Below, in pieces: positions 1 through 8,671 of a stretch of 64,000 nt of DNA; the first letter of the stretch is position 1, and every line of letters starts with the position of its first letter. A program made the position numbers and the translations under genes. The stretch covers positions 1-64,000 of the forward strand of contig NZ_LNDJ01000074.1 in the NCBI RefSeq assembly GCF_001444505.1, read 5' to 3'. The notes below the pieces were generated by a model. That model worked only from the letters and a program-made list of their open reading frames with translations. It was not told the origin of the DNA and searched no databases. This stretch comes from Psychrobacter piscatorii (GTDB lineage Bacteria; Pseudomonadota; Gammaproteobacteria; Pseudomonadales; Moraxellaceae).

Positions 1-119
1 ACTCTTAAATTGGATCAACTATATATTGATTATTGCTAATGTCTAAACGGTAGAATTGGAAATAAATGGTGACGGCTTACTAAATTGATATTCATGATTT
101 GATAAGAGGCGTACGTATT

Positions 120-347
120 ATGCTCGGTTATTGTAGCAACTCCCCACTACGTTGTAAGAACGCCCGTTCTACCAAAATATTGAATCAGGTAGATTCTTGT
201 TGCCCTGAGTGCCATTTATTTTTAGTACCTGCTCAAGACATCAGCCAGCAATTGCCCGCTGATGAGCAGTTTTTACGATTATCAGTAGTAGGCACCGCAT
301 TGGTGCTATTAATAGCAGTCTATCTTTATTATCTACATGGGACATAA
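120..347 (+). CDS. small zinc-ribbon-like, single-pass membrane protein
   Basis: A 75-residue protein of unknown function. Cys5 and Cys12 followed by Cys28 and Cys31 (a CPEC knuckle) look like a small zinc ribbon; a polar linker follows, then one hydrophobic segment at about residues 54-71 and a very short tail. The ATG at 120 is preferred over an in-frame TTG at 99 because AGAGG lies about ten bases before it. From memory, similar N-terminal Cys modules head longer Moraxellaceae proteins with a membrane segment and a periplasmic domain, so this could be a stand-alone or shortened member. It sits alone, about 200 bp before the ion channel. Function is not inferred. Confidence 0.5.
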   Translation: MLGYCSNSPLRCKNARSTKILNQVDSCCPECHLFLVPAQDISQQLPADEQFLRLSVVGTALVLLIAVYLYYLHGT

Positions 348-550
348 TAGCGGCTGCTGATGAACAGGCGATAAGCCAATGCCATGCTGGGTCATGTCAA
401 ATAGTTGATATTTTCGTATTGACCAAAGTGCATTGATGAAAGCGCATTGAATAAAGCGTGCGCTCTTGATGATAGAGCGCTTGAACACCTTGCAAGGCAG
501 TTAATTGATTTTATTTATATAATACCGGTATTTCACCGAATAGGGATGGC

Positions 551-1534
551 ATGCTACTCAAATCTATAAGGCGCTTGCGTCATTTTGTTTATGATACGTT
601 GCAAAATGATGAACATGACACTTTGTTTAGCCGCTATATTGATTATTTTCTCATATTTTTGATCATGACCAATGTGGCAGCTGTGATTGCTGAGTCAGTT
701 GACAGCTGGTATTACCCTTATCAAGATTATTTTACTTGGTTTGAAAACTTCTCTATTGTGATCTTTTCTATTGAATATTTGCTGCGGCTATGGAGTGTTG
801 CTGAAGCCAAACCGGACAATACAACGTGGAGGCAGCGCTGGGATTGGGTGAGAAGTCCTTCCGCGCTCATTGATTTGGTAGCCATTGTTCCAGCCTTCTT
901 AAACTTCTTTGTCAATATTGATCTGCGTTTCTTACGTATTTTGCGCTTGTTCCGTATTCTCAAACTGACCCGTTATTTTGCGTCCATGCGTATCCTTTTG
1001 GTGGTCATCAGTAAAGAACGCGGCTCGTTTCAAGCGGTTATTTTTATATTAATTATTATGATTGTGTCCGCCTCAAGTGGCATCTATTTGGTCGAAAACC
1101 ATGCGCAGCCAGAAGAGTTTGAGTCAATACCTAAGGCGATGTGGTGGGCTGTGGTAACGCTCACGACCGTGGGTTATGGGGATGTCACACCAATCACTAA
1201 TGCTGGCAAGATATTGGGTGCTATTATTACGATATTGGGTGTGGGTCTAGCGGCACTGCCTGCGGGTATTTTGGCAACGGGTCTTGCAAATGAGTTGGCG
1301 CAGCGCCGTGAAGAGCTTGAGCAACATTTTCGTGAGCAACTGATCGATAGCGACTTTGATTTGGTACAAAATCAGATGATGATTGATAAGATTCGCCGAG
1401 AGCTAGGATTAGATAAAGAGCAAGCGCAAAATATCGTACTACAAGTGCTACGTGAACAAGAACTTGAGCGGCGCGAAAAAGAAGTGGAGGTGCGTCAAAA
1501 GAATTTTTGCCCGCATTGCGGCGAGGTTTTATAG
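551..1534 (+). CDS. voltage-gated-type potassium channel (Kch-like ion transporter)
   Basis: A 327-residue inner-membrane channel subunit expected to assemble as a tetramer and pass K+. Six helices can be read: S1 about 30-50, S2 63-82, S3 105-120, an arginine-repeat S4 at 126-141 (RFLRILRLFRILKLTR), S5 160-181 and S6 218-243. The selectivity filter TVGYGD is at 206-211. A charged, probably coiled-coil tail (about 250-313) replaces the RCK/TrkA-N domain of E. coli Kch, and the chain ends with a CPHC pair (Cys320, Cys323), half of a zinc-ribbon motif. AGGG lies five bases before the ATG. It is a single gene with a bidirectional terminator after it. Family assignment is firm; gating ligand and physiology are not visible. 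Confidence 0.9.
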   Translation: MLLKSIRRLRHFVYDTLQNDEHDTLFSRYIDYFLIFLIMTNVAAVIAESVDSWYYPYQDYFTWFENFSIVIFSIEYLLRLWSVAEAKPDNTTWRQRWDWVRSPSALIDLVAIVPAFLNFFVNIDLRFLRILRLFRILKLTRYFASMRILLVVISKERGSFQAVIFILIIMIVSASSGIYLVENHAQPEEFESIPKAMWWAVVTLTTVGYGDVTPITNAGKILGAIITILGVGLAALPAGILATGLANELAQRREELEQHFREQLIDSDFDLVQNQMMIDKIRRELGLDKEQAQNIVLQVLREQELERREKEVEVRQKNFCPHCGEVL

Positions 1535-1608
1535 CTTAGTATCTATCAGGCAATCATAGAAATTTATGCTTAAGATTTCTAGAAACAAGTATATTTGTCA
1601 GAAAACAT

Positions 1609-1646
1609 AAAAGGGTACTGTGTGGTTGAGACGCAGTACCCTTTTT
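1609..1646. terminator. bidirectional intrinsic terminator between kch-like and terD-like genes
   Basis: A 12-bp stem (AAAAGGGTACTG pairing with CAGTACCCTTTT) around a 13-base loop, with A-runs on the left and T-runs on the right, lies between two convergent genes. It can stop transcription from both sides. Confidence 0.85.
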
Positions 1647-1667
1647 AGATTTTATGATCGACTGACG

Positions 1668-2315
1668 CTATATTCCTTGAGGAATCGGTAGCGCCCGTGC
1701 CAATTCATGCGCAACTTCTTGCGCCGCTTTTGAGAGATCTTCTGCGCTCAGTGGTAAATTTTGTAGGGTTAAATGCCAGTCATCAACGGATCGGCGCAAA
1801 TGAGCCACCCAAAGCGTTTTACAATCACGTGGGAGCTGCTTTAGGTTGACTTCAAAACAGCGGTTACCCTCATCATCACTCAAATGAATCTCACCTTTTT
1901 TGACCCTAGAGAGTGAGTGCCCGTGATAGGAGTTGGCAATCAAAGCGATATGAGTGATATGTAAGGGAATTTCTTCTAGCTCTAGTCTAATTTGTTCTTG
2001 ATCAAGCGGAGCCAAATACATGGCTTGCTCTCCGCGATCCTTACCGTTTAGACTGTCTCCTTGGTGCTTGACGGATTCAGCTTTGTCACGTAATTGTTTG
2101 AACCAGACAATATCACTAATGATGCAATTGTCATCATATAAAACGCAAGCCAAGTCGATATCTACCGCGCTTTTGTCCTTTTTAAAACGCTTCAAAAACC
2201 CTTTTGGCTCGATCTTAGTAAATTCATAGTTGAGTGCAAAAAATAACGTTCCCGTATCCAAGCCCAGTCCTCTTAAACTGTCGGAAAGCAGCGGTGATGG
2301 GGCAGCGGTTGGCAT
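1668..2315 (-). CDS. TerD family protein
   Basis: A 215-residue cytoplasmic protein of the TerD/CABP family, whose members bind Ca2+ and are linked to tellurite and general stress resistance. Seen here: the opening GLGLDTG, the DIDLACVLYDD strand, the HITHIALIANSY segment and the C-terminal beta-sandwich. The conserved acidic Ca2+-binding pattern is only partly apparent. The ATG has AAGGA before it. No terA, terB, terC, terE or terZ partner is present, so this is an isolated member rather than a ter operon. It follows the WYL regulator on the same strand after about 50 bp and may be cotranscribed with it. Tellurite resistance should not be assumed. Confidence 0.85.
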   Translation of the reverse strand: MPTAAPSPLLSDSLRGLGLDTGTLFFALNYEFTKIEPKGFLKRFKKDKSAVDIDLACVLYDDNCIISDIVWFKQLRDKAESVKHQGDSLNGKDRGEQAMYLAPLDQEQIRLELEEIPLHITHIALIANSYHGHSLSRVKKGEIHLSDDEGNRCFEVNLKQLPRDCKTLWVAHLRRSVDDWHLTLQNLPLSAEDLSKAAQEVAHELARALPIPQGI

Positions 2316-2365
2316 AATATTCCTTTTTTAATTTTTAGTGGTTAACGATTAGTGTCATTCGAGTG

Positions 2366-3493
2366 TTATTCGTTGTTTGTCATTGCAGGTTGGTCCAATA
2401 CCGCTTGATAAAGGAGTGCAGGCTTGGCGTCTAACAGTCCACTGCCAAAACCACGTAACCACCAAACCAGCTGTGAGGTCAAATTAACGGTCGCTTTTAT
2501 TGTTAGGGTGTCGTCGTCGTTTGATGTGACGATTTGATCATCACTCAGCTTGCTTTCAGTCAGGCTTCTGCCTGCCTGTTGCGTAAATTGTAGCTCAACG
2601 GCTGTATTTTTACCACGCTCAGCCAGCTCACCGAATAACGGATGGCTAAAGCCCATGCTGCCTTCATCCAAATACGTATCGAGCTGAAAGTTATCTGGTG
2701 TCTGTGCTGCGCTCTCTAAAATCTCGACTCTATCAAATCGATGCAGCGCAAAAGTGCGGATGGTGGATTTTGGATCATCGGTACGAGTTGCCAGTAGATA
2801 AATAATCACGCCACGCTGGATAATGGCAATAGGATTTAGGGTGTATTCGCTGGCCTCTGATTTATTGCTGCGAGTGTAGCAAGCATTAATTTGCAGCTGA
2901 TAAAACAATGCATGGTAAATGTTGTCTTTGCTATCTAAATCTATATCTGGGGCAATGAGCGGCTGGGTAGCAGGCTCGATACGTACACGGTCTATCCATG
3001 AATGCGTGACTTTACTGTTTTTGAGCTGTCGTCTTGCTAGATCAAACCACGGAAATAGTTCGTCTAAAATGACAGGCGGCAATAGCTGAGTGAGATTGGC
3101 CTCGACCATATTAAAAGCAACTGCCTGCGATAGATTCATATGCGGCAAGCTTTGCAGCGGTGCATCTTCCTTCCAGCGCCAACCTTGTGGATTGGCGTTG
3201 TTTTTTTCGATAGGAAAGCGTTTGGCCAATGCGTTCAAATCACGTTGCACGGTACGCAGGCTGATGTCAAAACCGGCCATCATGAGCTGTTCATAAATAT
3301 GAGTCGTACCTACCCAGCGATTGCGCTGTAGCTGTGACAGTACTTGCCATTGACGAGCCGTTGTCGCTGCCCCGTAACGATTGTCTTGGGTCTCTTTTAA
3401 CACATCATTTTCTGCCGCCTCTATTGCAATCGCTTGCTCATCAGAATCTGATTGAGCTTGAAGGTTATTGGCATTAGTAGAATGTACAGTCAT
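2366..3493 (-). CDS. WYL-domain transcriptional regulator
   Basis: A DNA-binding regulator of about 375 residues. The N-terminal 45 residues are polar. An HTH of DeoR/HTH_11 type covers about 46-100 (QWQVLSQLQRNRWV through SLRTVQRDLNAL). The WYL sensor domain follows; its core reads as NPIAIIQRGVIIYLLATR. A WCX-like C-terminal part ends near a WWLRGFG segment. WYL proteins often sense nucleic acids or nucleotides and control stress or defence genes. The ATG at 3493 has AAAGGG nine bases upstream; a TTG directly before it is less likely. The nearest downstream gene is terD-like, a plausible but unproven target. No defence system sits beside it. Confidence 0.85.
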   Translation of the reverse strand: MTVHSTNANNLQAQSDSDEQAIAIEAAENDVLKETQDNRYGAATTARQWQVLSQLQRNRWVGTTHIYEQLMMAGFDISLRTVQRDLNALAKRFPIEKNNANPQGWRWKEDAPLQSLPHMNLSQAVAFNMVEANLTQLLPPVILDELFPWFDLARRQLKNSKVTHSWIDRVRIEPATQPLIAPDIDLDSKDNIYHALFYQLQINACYTRSNKSEASEYTLNPIAIIQRGVIIYLLATRTDDPKSTIRTFALHRFDRVEILESAAQTPDNFQLDTYLDEGSMGFSHPLFGELAERGKNTAVELQFTQQAGRSLTESKLSDDQIVTSNDDDTLTIKATVNLTSQLVWWLRGFGSGLLDAKPALLYQAVLDQPAMTNNE

Positions 3494-3665
3494 CAAAAAA
3501 TACCCTTTATAAAGTCACAGGTTATTGTTCTACAGATTTTGGCTGGTTGTTTATCATCTCAGAAAAGTATCAAAGCGTCTAGAGACGTTCGTATACATTT
3601 AGACATCGTTTAGGCGCCGTCTAAACACGTCCTAATTATCATTTTGGTGTGTTGTCATTGACACT

Positions 3666-6455
3666 TTAAGCTTCACTTTGCTCATGGTTGTCAGTGACGT
3701 CACTATCGTTATTTTCGCCTTTACGTTTTTCTTTTTCTATTTTGTCCTCTTTTTTTTGGCGCTTGGCTTTGCGTTTTTTCTTCTCTTTCTTTTTTGACTT
3801 TTTATCATCTACCTCATCGTCGCCGTCTTGGTTCTCATCCCATAACATCAGACGATTTAGGACTTTGCCAAATAGGCTGTCCTTGCGGTAGCGACCTTTT
3901 TTATTCATGGTATCGATGGGTAGGCCTGTCATTAAGGTCAATGCTTCACTCAAGGTATAAACGCCATAAATATGGAAGTCGCCGTCTTTTACCGCAGCAA
4001 TGATATCGTCGCGTAGCATGAGTTGTTTGACATTGGCCATTGGAATGACCACGCCTTGAGCGCCCGTCAACTCTTGCTCACGGCACGCATCAAAAAAGCC
4101 GGCGATTTTGGCATTGATACCACCAACCGCTTGTACTTCGCCCAGCTGATTCATAGAACCAGTAATGGCAAAGGATTGATCAATAGGGACATTTGCTAAA
4201 GCGGATAGTAGCGCACAACCTTCGCTAACGGTGGCACTATCACCATCGATATGGGCGTAGCTTTGTTCAAACGCGAGCGAAGCGCTGAAGTTTAGTGCAT
4301 GGTGTTGGCTAAATAACGCACGCAAATAACTGGTCATGATCAACATACCCTTGGCGTGCAAGCTACCACCCAAGTCTACATCACGCTCGATATCAAGGAT
4401 TTCACCTGCGCCAATATTGGGCTGAATAACGGCAGTGAGGCGCGCTGGCATGCCAAACTCACTATCGGCATAGCTGACGACGGTCAGGGCGTTGACTTGC
4501 CCAACTGCACTGCCTTGGGTTTGAATCAGCTGCTGGCCGTTTTTGAGTTCGTCCCAGTATAGATCGCGCAAATATCCTGAGCGCTCATCCATGTCGTCAA
4601 TTGCCTGAGTGACATGATCTGCTGTCACCATTGTCTCATCATTTAAACGAGCGTGACGGTTTGATTCATGCAACAGTTTAATCAACAAATCACTGTGTAG
4701 GCTTAAACGGTCCTGCTCTTCAGCTTGCAAGCTTAAATGCTCAAGCAACGTGGCTTGCGCGCTACTATCGAATGGATAGAGATTAGCATAATCGATGATG
4801 TCTGCCATTTTCGCTATCAGTGCCAATTCATGCTCACTGGTGCGCGTCACATCATCATGAAAGTCCGCGCGAACTTTAAACACTGCATCAAACTCAGGCT
4901 CAAGCTCAAGCAGCTCATAATATAAGTCTGCTTCACCTAATAAGATCACTTTGATATCAAGATCAATGGGCGCTGGTGATAAAGACAAGCTACCTGTTAG
5001 CGTTAGCATTTGCTCAAGGCTTGAGAGCTTAATTTTGCGTGACTGTAGCGCGCGCTTTAGACCTTGCCATGCATAAGGATGCTCAAGTAAATGGCTGGCT
5101 TCTAGCAGCAGATAGCCGCCATTGGCACGGTGTAGGGCACCTGCGCGAATCATACTGACATCAGTCGTTACTGTCCCTAATTGAGTGATTTGCTCAACAT
5201 GACCCAATAAGTTTAGATGGGTTGGTAAGTCTTCAAAGACAACAGGCGCGCCACTGTCTGGTGCGTGACTGACAATGACATTGACCGCGTAACGGCTGGG
5301 TGTTGTGGTCAATACAGCCGTCACAAACTCTTCATCATCGCCGTTAACGATAAGCTCTACATGAGTAACCATATCGGCAAATATGGCTTTGAGATAGTCA
5401 ACCACAAGCGAATGCGTGGCAAACTGCTCATAAACAGGCGCGAACAAAGGCTGTAGCGCCCGCCGTGCGATACTGCGATGCAGTGATTCTATCGCATCGT
5501 TGGCTTCGTCTTCTAACTGCTCCAACGCAATGGTTAGTTGACTGAGGCGCTTTTGCATATGGTTTTTTTGGACAAAGTTATTTAACTCAGCCTCGTACTC
5601 ACTGTTACCATACTCAGAATTTTGAGCGTTGTTTTGCTCTTCATCATGGTTAGTCTTATCGTTGCTCAATATATTGGCTTTTTCATTATCATTTCTTGGT
5701 GATAAATTTTCACTGTTGCTAGATGATTCTGAAGCCTTTACAGGGTCGCTACTACTGTCTGTCGTCAACTGACTGGGATGGACGAAAACTGCCTTGTTAT
5801 CAAACGAGCGAAACGTCAAGGCGAGGTCATACTGTTTGCCCTCAGCGTTTAGCGCGTCGTAAGCATGACTCTCTTTTTGATGCGTATTATTTTTAATCGC
5901 TTCGATTTTACTTTGGTATTGGTCGCTACGAAAGCGTTGGCTTAGTCGCTTTTTTGTCTGTTGCCACAAGTTATTGACCTGCTGTTGTAGCAAGGCGGCT
6001 TGCCCTGCAGGTAGACGCAGAGCCAGTGGCGTACGTGGATCGGTAAAATTGTGCACGTAAACCCAATCATCAGGCGTTGGTGCGTCGGCGGCAATACGGG
6101 CCAACAGGCGACTGATGACAGTACGCTTACCCAAGCCGTTCTCGCCAGCAGCAAACACATGATAGCCACTTGCTTTGATGTCTAGCGCAGTGTGCAGGGC
6201 TTTGAGCGCACGCTGTTGACCGAAGCCAACATCTAAGTCGGGCGCAGTACGTGTGTCTGTAGGCAGCTCATCAGGGTCGCTATAGCGTTTTAGTTGCTCA
6301 GCTGAAATACGGCAGCTTTTTTGAACCTCAGTAAAAATAGGATTTGGGGCGTTAGATATTACTGGTTTATCGTCTTGTGAGTCAGCGGTAGGTGGTACCA
6401 TATTATTAGCGTCTTTTGATATTTGAGATATAGGGGTATAAGGTTGTTCGGTCAT
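3666..6455 (-). CDS. Lon-like (LonB/YcbZ-type) ATP-dependent protease
   Basis: A 929-residue AAA+ serine protease with the proteolytic domain of family S16. The Walker A motif GENGLGK is at 104-110. Catalytic Ser740 (in GDSATVSEG) and Lys783 (in GGINAKIAG) are 43 residues apart, the same spacing as Ser679 and Lys722 in E. coli Lon. A segment at about 230-290 is low-complexity and rich in S, N, D and E, inserted in the AAA module. The last about 50 residues are a lysine-rich tail. The Shine-Dalgarno is weak. It is an unlinked gene about 170 bp upstream of the WYL regulator. It is the YcbZ-like branch, not housekeeping Lon, because it lacks the Lon N-terminal domain. Substrates are unknown. Confidence 0.9.
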   Translation of the reverse strand: MTEQPYTPISQISKDANNMVPPTADSQDDKPVISNAPNPIFTEVQKSCRISAEQLKRYSDPDELPTDTRTAPDLDVGFGQQRALKALHTALDIKASGYHVFAAGENGLGKRTVISRLLARIAADAPTPDDWVYVHNFTDPRTPLALRLPAGQAALLQQQVNNLWQQTKKRLSQRFRSDQYQSKIEAIKNNTHQKESHAYDALNAEGKQYDLALTFRSFDNKAVFVHPSQLTTDSSSDPVKASESSSNSENLSPRNDNEKANILSNDKTNHDEEQNNAQNSEYGNSEYEAELNNFVQKNHMQKRLSQLTIALEQLEDEANDAIESLHRSIARRALQPLFAPVYEQFATHSLVVDYLKAIFADMVTHVELIVNGDDEEFVTAVLTTTPSRYAVNVIVSHAPDSGAPVVFEDLPTHLNLLGHVEQITQLGTVTTDVSMIRAGALHRANGGYLLLEASHLLEHPYAWQGLKRALQSRKIKLSSLEQMLTLTGSLSLSPAPIDLDIKVILLGEADLYYELLELEPEFDAVFKVRADFHDDVTRTSEHELALIAKMADIIDYANLYPFDSSAQATLLEHLSLQAEEQDRLSLHSDLLIKLLHESNRHARLNDETMVTADHVTQAIDDMDERSGYLRDLYWDELKNGQQLIQTQGSAVGQVNALTVVSYADSEFGMPARLTAVIQPNIGAGEILDIERDVDLGGSLHAKGMLIMTSYLRALFSQHHALNFSASLAFEQSYAHIDGDSATVSEGCALLSALANVPIDQSFAITGSMNQLGEVQAVGGINAKIAGFFDACREQELTGAQGVVIPMANVKQLMLRDDIIAAVKDGDFHIYGVYTLSEALTLMTGLPIDTMNKKGRYRKDSLFGKVLNRLMLWDENQDGDDEVDDKKSKKKEKKKRKAKRQKKEDKIEKEKRKGENNDSDVTDNHEQSEA

Positions 6456-6811
6456 AGGTTTTTGAGAGATCGTTTTAAAGGTATTGAAAGAGTATGAGGG
6501 ATAATATATTTATTCTGGTCATGCGCGCATTGAATTTTTTATAATTAATAATGACATCTTACAAGATATAGTCGCATTTTAGCGAAGTCATTAAGCGCAG
6601 TTTTGTATCATATTTACAGGAATCTTTGATCATGATAAACGAAAAATAAAGAAACTAGGCAAGGCGTTTTATGCTGTTAACGCAGAATAACGCGTCATGA
6701 ACGGTGCAGATAGTATAAGATGTCCCACATTGGCGCAATCTGCAACTATTCAATGAGCAGACTGCATGATAAAATAGGCGGTTCACATGTCAAAACTGGA
6801 TAACTCGTTGT
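6456..6811. other. divergent intergenic region between Lon-like protease and rsmG
   Basis: 356 bp AT-rich spacer between divergently transcribed genes, so it must carry promoters for both. No open frame of note, no clear hairpin terminator and no parS-like palindrome were seen. rsmG is usually next to mnmG, which is absent here. Confidence 0.5.
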
Positions 6812-7528
6812 ATGTCAGCTTCCGCTAAAACCTCTTCGTCGTCTACTAGCACGGGTAATATCAATATTGATCCGACTGGCTTTGTGAAGCTTGGCTCACA
6901 ATTGCCAAAGCTGGCCAGTATCTTAGCACAAGCCGTAAATGAGCTAAGTCTATCACTAAATGAGAAACAGCAGCGCACGTTATTATTATACTTAGACCAG
7001 CTTTTGTTGTGGAATAAAGCGTATAATCTGACCGCCATCACCGATCCAGAAGAAGCGCTGATCAAACATGTGATTGATTGCTTATCTATTATAACGCATT
7101 TGCCGACAGGGTCGCTGCTTGATATCGGTACAGGTGCAGGGTTGCCTGCAGTGATTATTGCGATTTGTCAGCCTGAGCGCTCGTGTACAGCCCTTGATAG
7201 TAATCAAAAAAAGATTCGCTTTATTAAGCAGATCAGCAGTGAGCTTGGCTTACGTAATATGCAACCGATCGCTTCGCGTATTGAAGCGCACGAAGCCAGC
7301 TATGATGTGGTGACTTCTAGAGCGTTTGCCAGTTTGATAGATTTTGTTGAAGTAGCGCAGCCGAGATTGGCAGATGACGGTTATTTGTGTGCTATGAAAG
7401 GCAAAGCGCCAAGCGATGAAGAGCTACAAGCGCTTGATAGTGATTGGCACATTAAGACGATTAAGCTGACAGTGCCGCGTCTGCATGATAGTCGTCATTT
7501 GATTGAAATGTCTGCTAAAAATGCCTAA
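6812..7528 (+). CDS. rsmG: 16S rRNA (guanine-527-N7)-methyltransferase RsmG
   Basis: A 238-residue SAM-dependent enzyme that methylates N7 of G527 in 16S rRNA (formerly GidB). The Rossmann SAM-binding motif LLDIGTGAGLPAVI is clear, followed by LDSNQKKIRFIKQ and the conserved VTSRAFASL. The family is usually about 205-215 residues; the surplus is an S/T-rich N-terminal extension of about 30 residues. It is followed after about 260 bp by parA-parB, the classic gidB-soj-spo0J order often found near the chromosome origin. mnmG is not upstream within the window. Loss of RsmG is known to give low-level streptomycin resistance; the gene here looks intact. Confidence 0.95.
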   Translation: MSASAKTSSSSTSTGNINIDPTGFVKLGSQLPKLASILAQAVNELSLSLNEKQQRTLLLYLDQLLLWNKAYNLTAITDPEEALIKHVIDCLSIITHLPTGSLLDIGTGAGLPAVIIAICQPERSCTALDSNQKKIRFIKQISSELGLRNMQPIASRIEAHEASYDVVTSRAFASLIDFVEVAQPRLADDGYLCAMKGKAPSDEELQALDSDWHIKTIKLTVPRLHDSRHLIEMSAKNA

Positions 7529-7787
7529 ATGGTAGATACTTCCCAGTCATGAAACAGCAGTCGTTTTTTGTGAAACGCAGTTTACGTTTGTACCTAAATG
7601 GCATAGTATTTAAAAGGCACTGAAAATATACAAACGAAAATTGGGTAATTTATAAAAGAATTTTTTTATAAATGGCTGCCTTTCATGAAGCGCTGATTTA
7701 GTAGCACTGCATAAGCATATAAGATTGAGCGGCAAATAAATTAAAAGAAAAAGTCAGTAACAGACCTTAATAAAATTGAGTGAGTGT

Positions 7788-8567
7788 ATGGAAATCATAG
7801 CAATTGCGAATCAAAAAGGCGGCGTGGGCAAAACCACGACGGCGGTAAACTTGACCGCCAGTTTAGCTGCTAAGCGCAAGCACGTACTACTGATTGACTT
7901 AGACCCACAGGGCAATGCAACCAGCGGTACTGGTGTCGACAAAAACGATCTGACGCTTACCATAGCCGATGTTTTACTGGATGGTGTAGCGCTGTCTGAA
8001 GCCATTGTGACCAGTCCGGCAGGGTTTGATGTTATCGGTGCCAATCGTGATTTGGCTGGTATGGACATCACGTTGATGAGTAAAACGGACAGTCACGAGC
8101 TGTTCAAAACGGCGATGAAAAATCTGGTTGATGCGCAGACATCCTCGCAACAGCCGCCATACGATTACGTGATTATAGACTGTGCGCCAAGTTTGAACTT
8201 ACTAACGATTAATGCGTTGGTCGCGACTGATAGTGTGATTATTCCGATGCAGTGTGAATATTATGCACTAGAAGGGCTAGCAGATTTGTCGCAGACGATT
8301 GAGCGTCTTACTGAATTAAACCCTAAGTTATACATTCGCGGTGTTGTGAGAACATTGTTTGATGCGCGTAACACGCTTGCCCGTGATGTGTCTGCTGAAT
8401 TAGAAGCGCACTTTGGCGATATTATGTATAAGACTCATATCCCAAGAAACATTCGCCTAGCAGAAGCACCTGCCCATGGTCTGCCAGTGATTGCTTATGA
8501 GAGATGGTCAAAAGGCGCGCGCGCCTATCAAAAATTGGCCGCTGAAGTGATGAAGCAAAGTAGCTAG
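7788..8567 (+). CDS. parA: chromosome partitioning ATPase ParA (Soj)
   Basis: A 259-residue Walker-type ATPase that works with ParB to segregate the chromosome origin. The deviant Walker A motif KGGVGKTT is at residues 10-17, the VIIDCAPSL segment is the Walker B region and DLDPQGNAT is the switch region. There is no N-terminal HTH, which is typical of chromosomal (type Ib-like) ParA. The ATG at 7788 is chosen over an in-frame TTG at 7776 because family members start at MEIIAIANQKGG. It is cotranscribed with parB, about 100 bp downstream. No parS palindrome (TGTTTCACGTGAAACA-like) was recognised in the window. Confidence 0.95.
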   Translation: MEIIAIANQKGGVGKTTTAVNLTASLAAKRKHVLLIDLDPQGNATSGTGVDKNDLTLTIADVLLDGVALSEAIVTSPAGFDVIGANRDLAGMDITLMSKTDSHELFKTAMKNLVDAQTSSQQPPYDYVIIDCAPSLNLLTINALVATDSVIIPMQCEYYALEGLADLSQTIERLTELNPKLYIRGVVRTLFDARNTLARDVSAELEAHFGDIMYKTHIPRNIRLAEAPAHGLPVIAYERWSKGARAYQKLAAEVMKQSS

Positions 8568-8671
8568 TTTTTCTATAAAAGCTTTCGAACAATAAAGCAC
8601 TTAACATTGTATTTAGTAAGCCGCAGCAGTAATCAATTGGCTTTTATTTTAGCGTTAGAGGATAGGTAATC

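Noticed and set aside
1668-2315. Tellurite resistance operon
   Set aside because: Only one TerD-type gene is present; no terA, terB, terC, terE or terZ partner was found.
2366-6455. Defence island around the WYL regulator and Lon-like protease
   Set aside because: WYL regulators and Lon-like ATPases can mark defence loci, but no nuclease, restriction, CRISPR, retron or phage-sensing partner is adjacent, and both families also occur as ordinary chromosomal genes.
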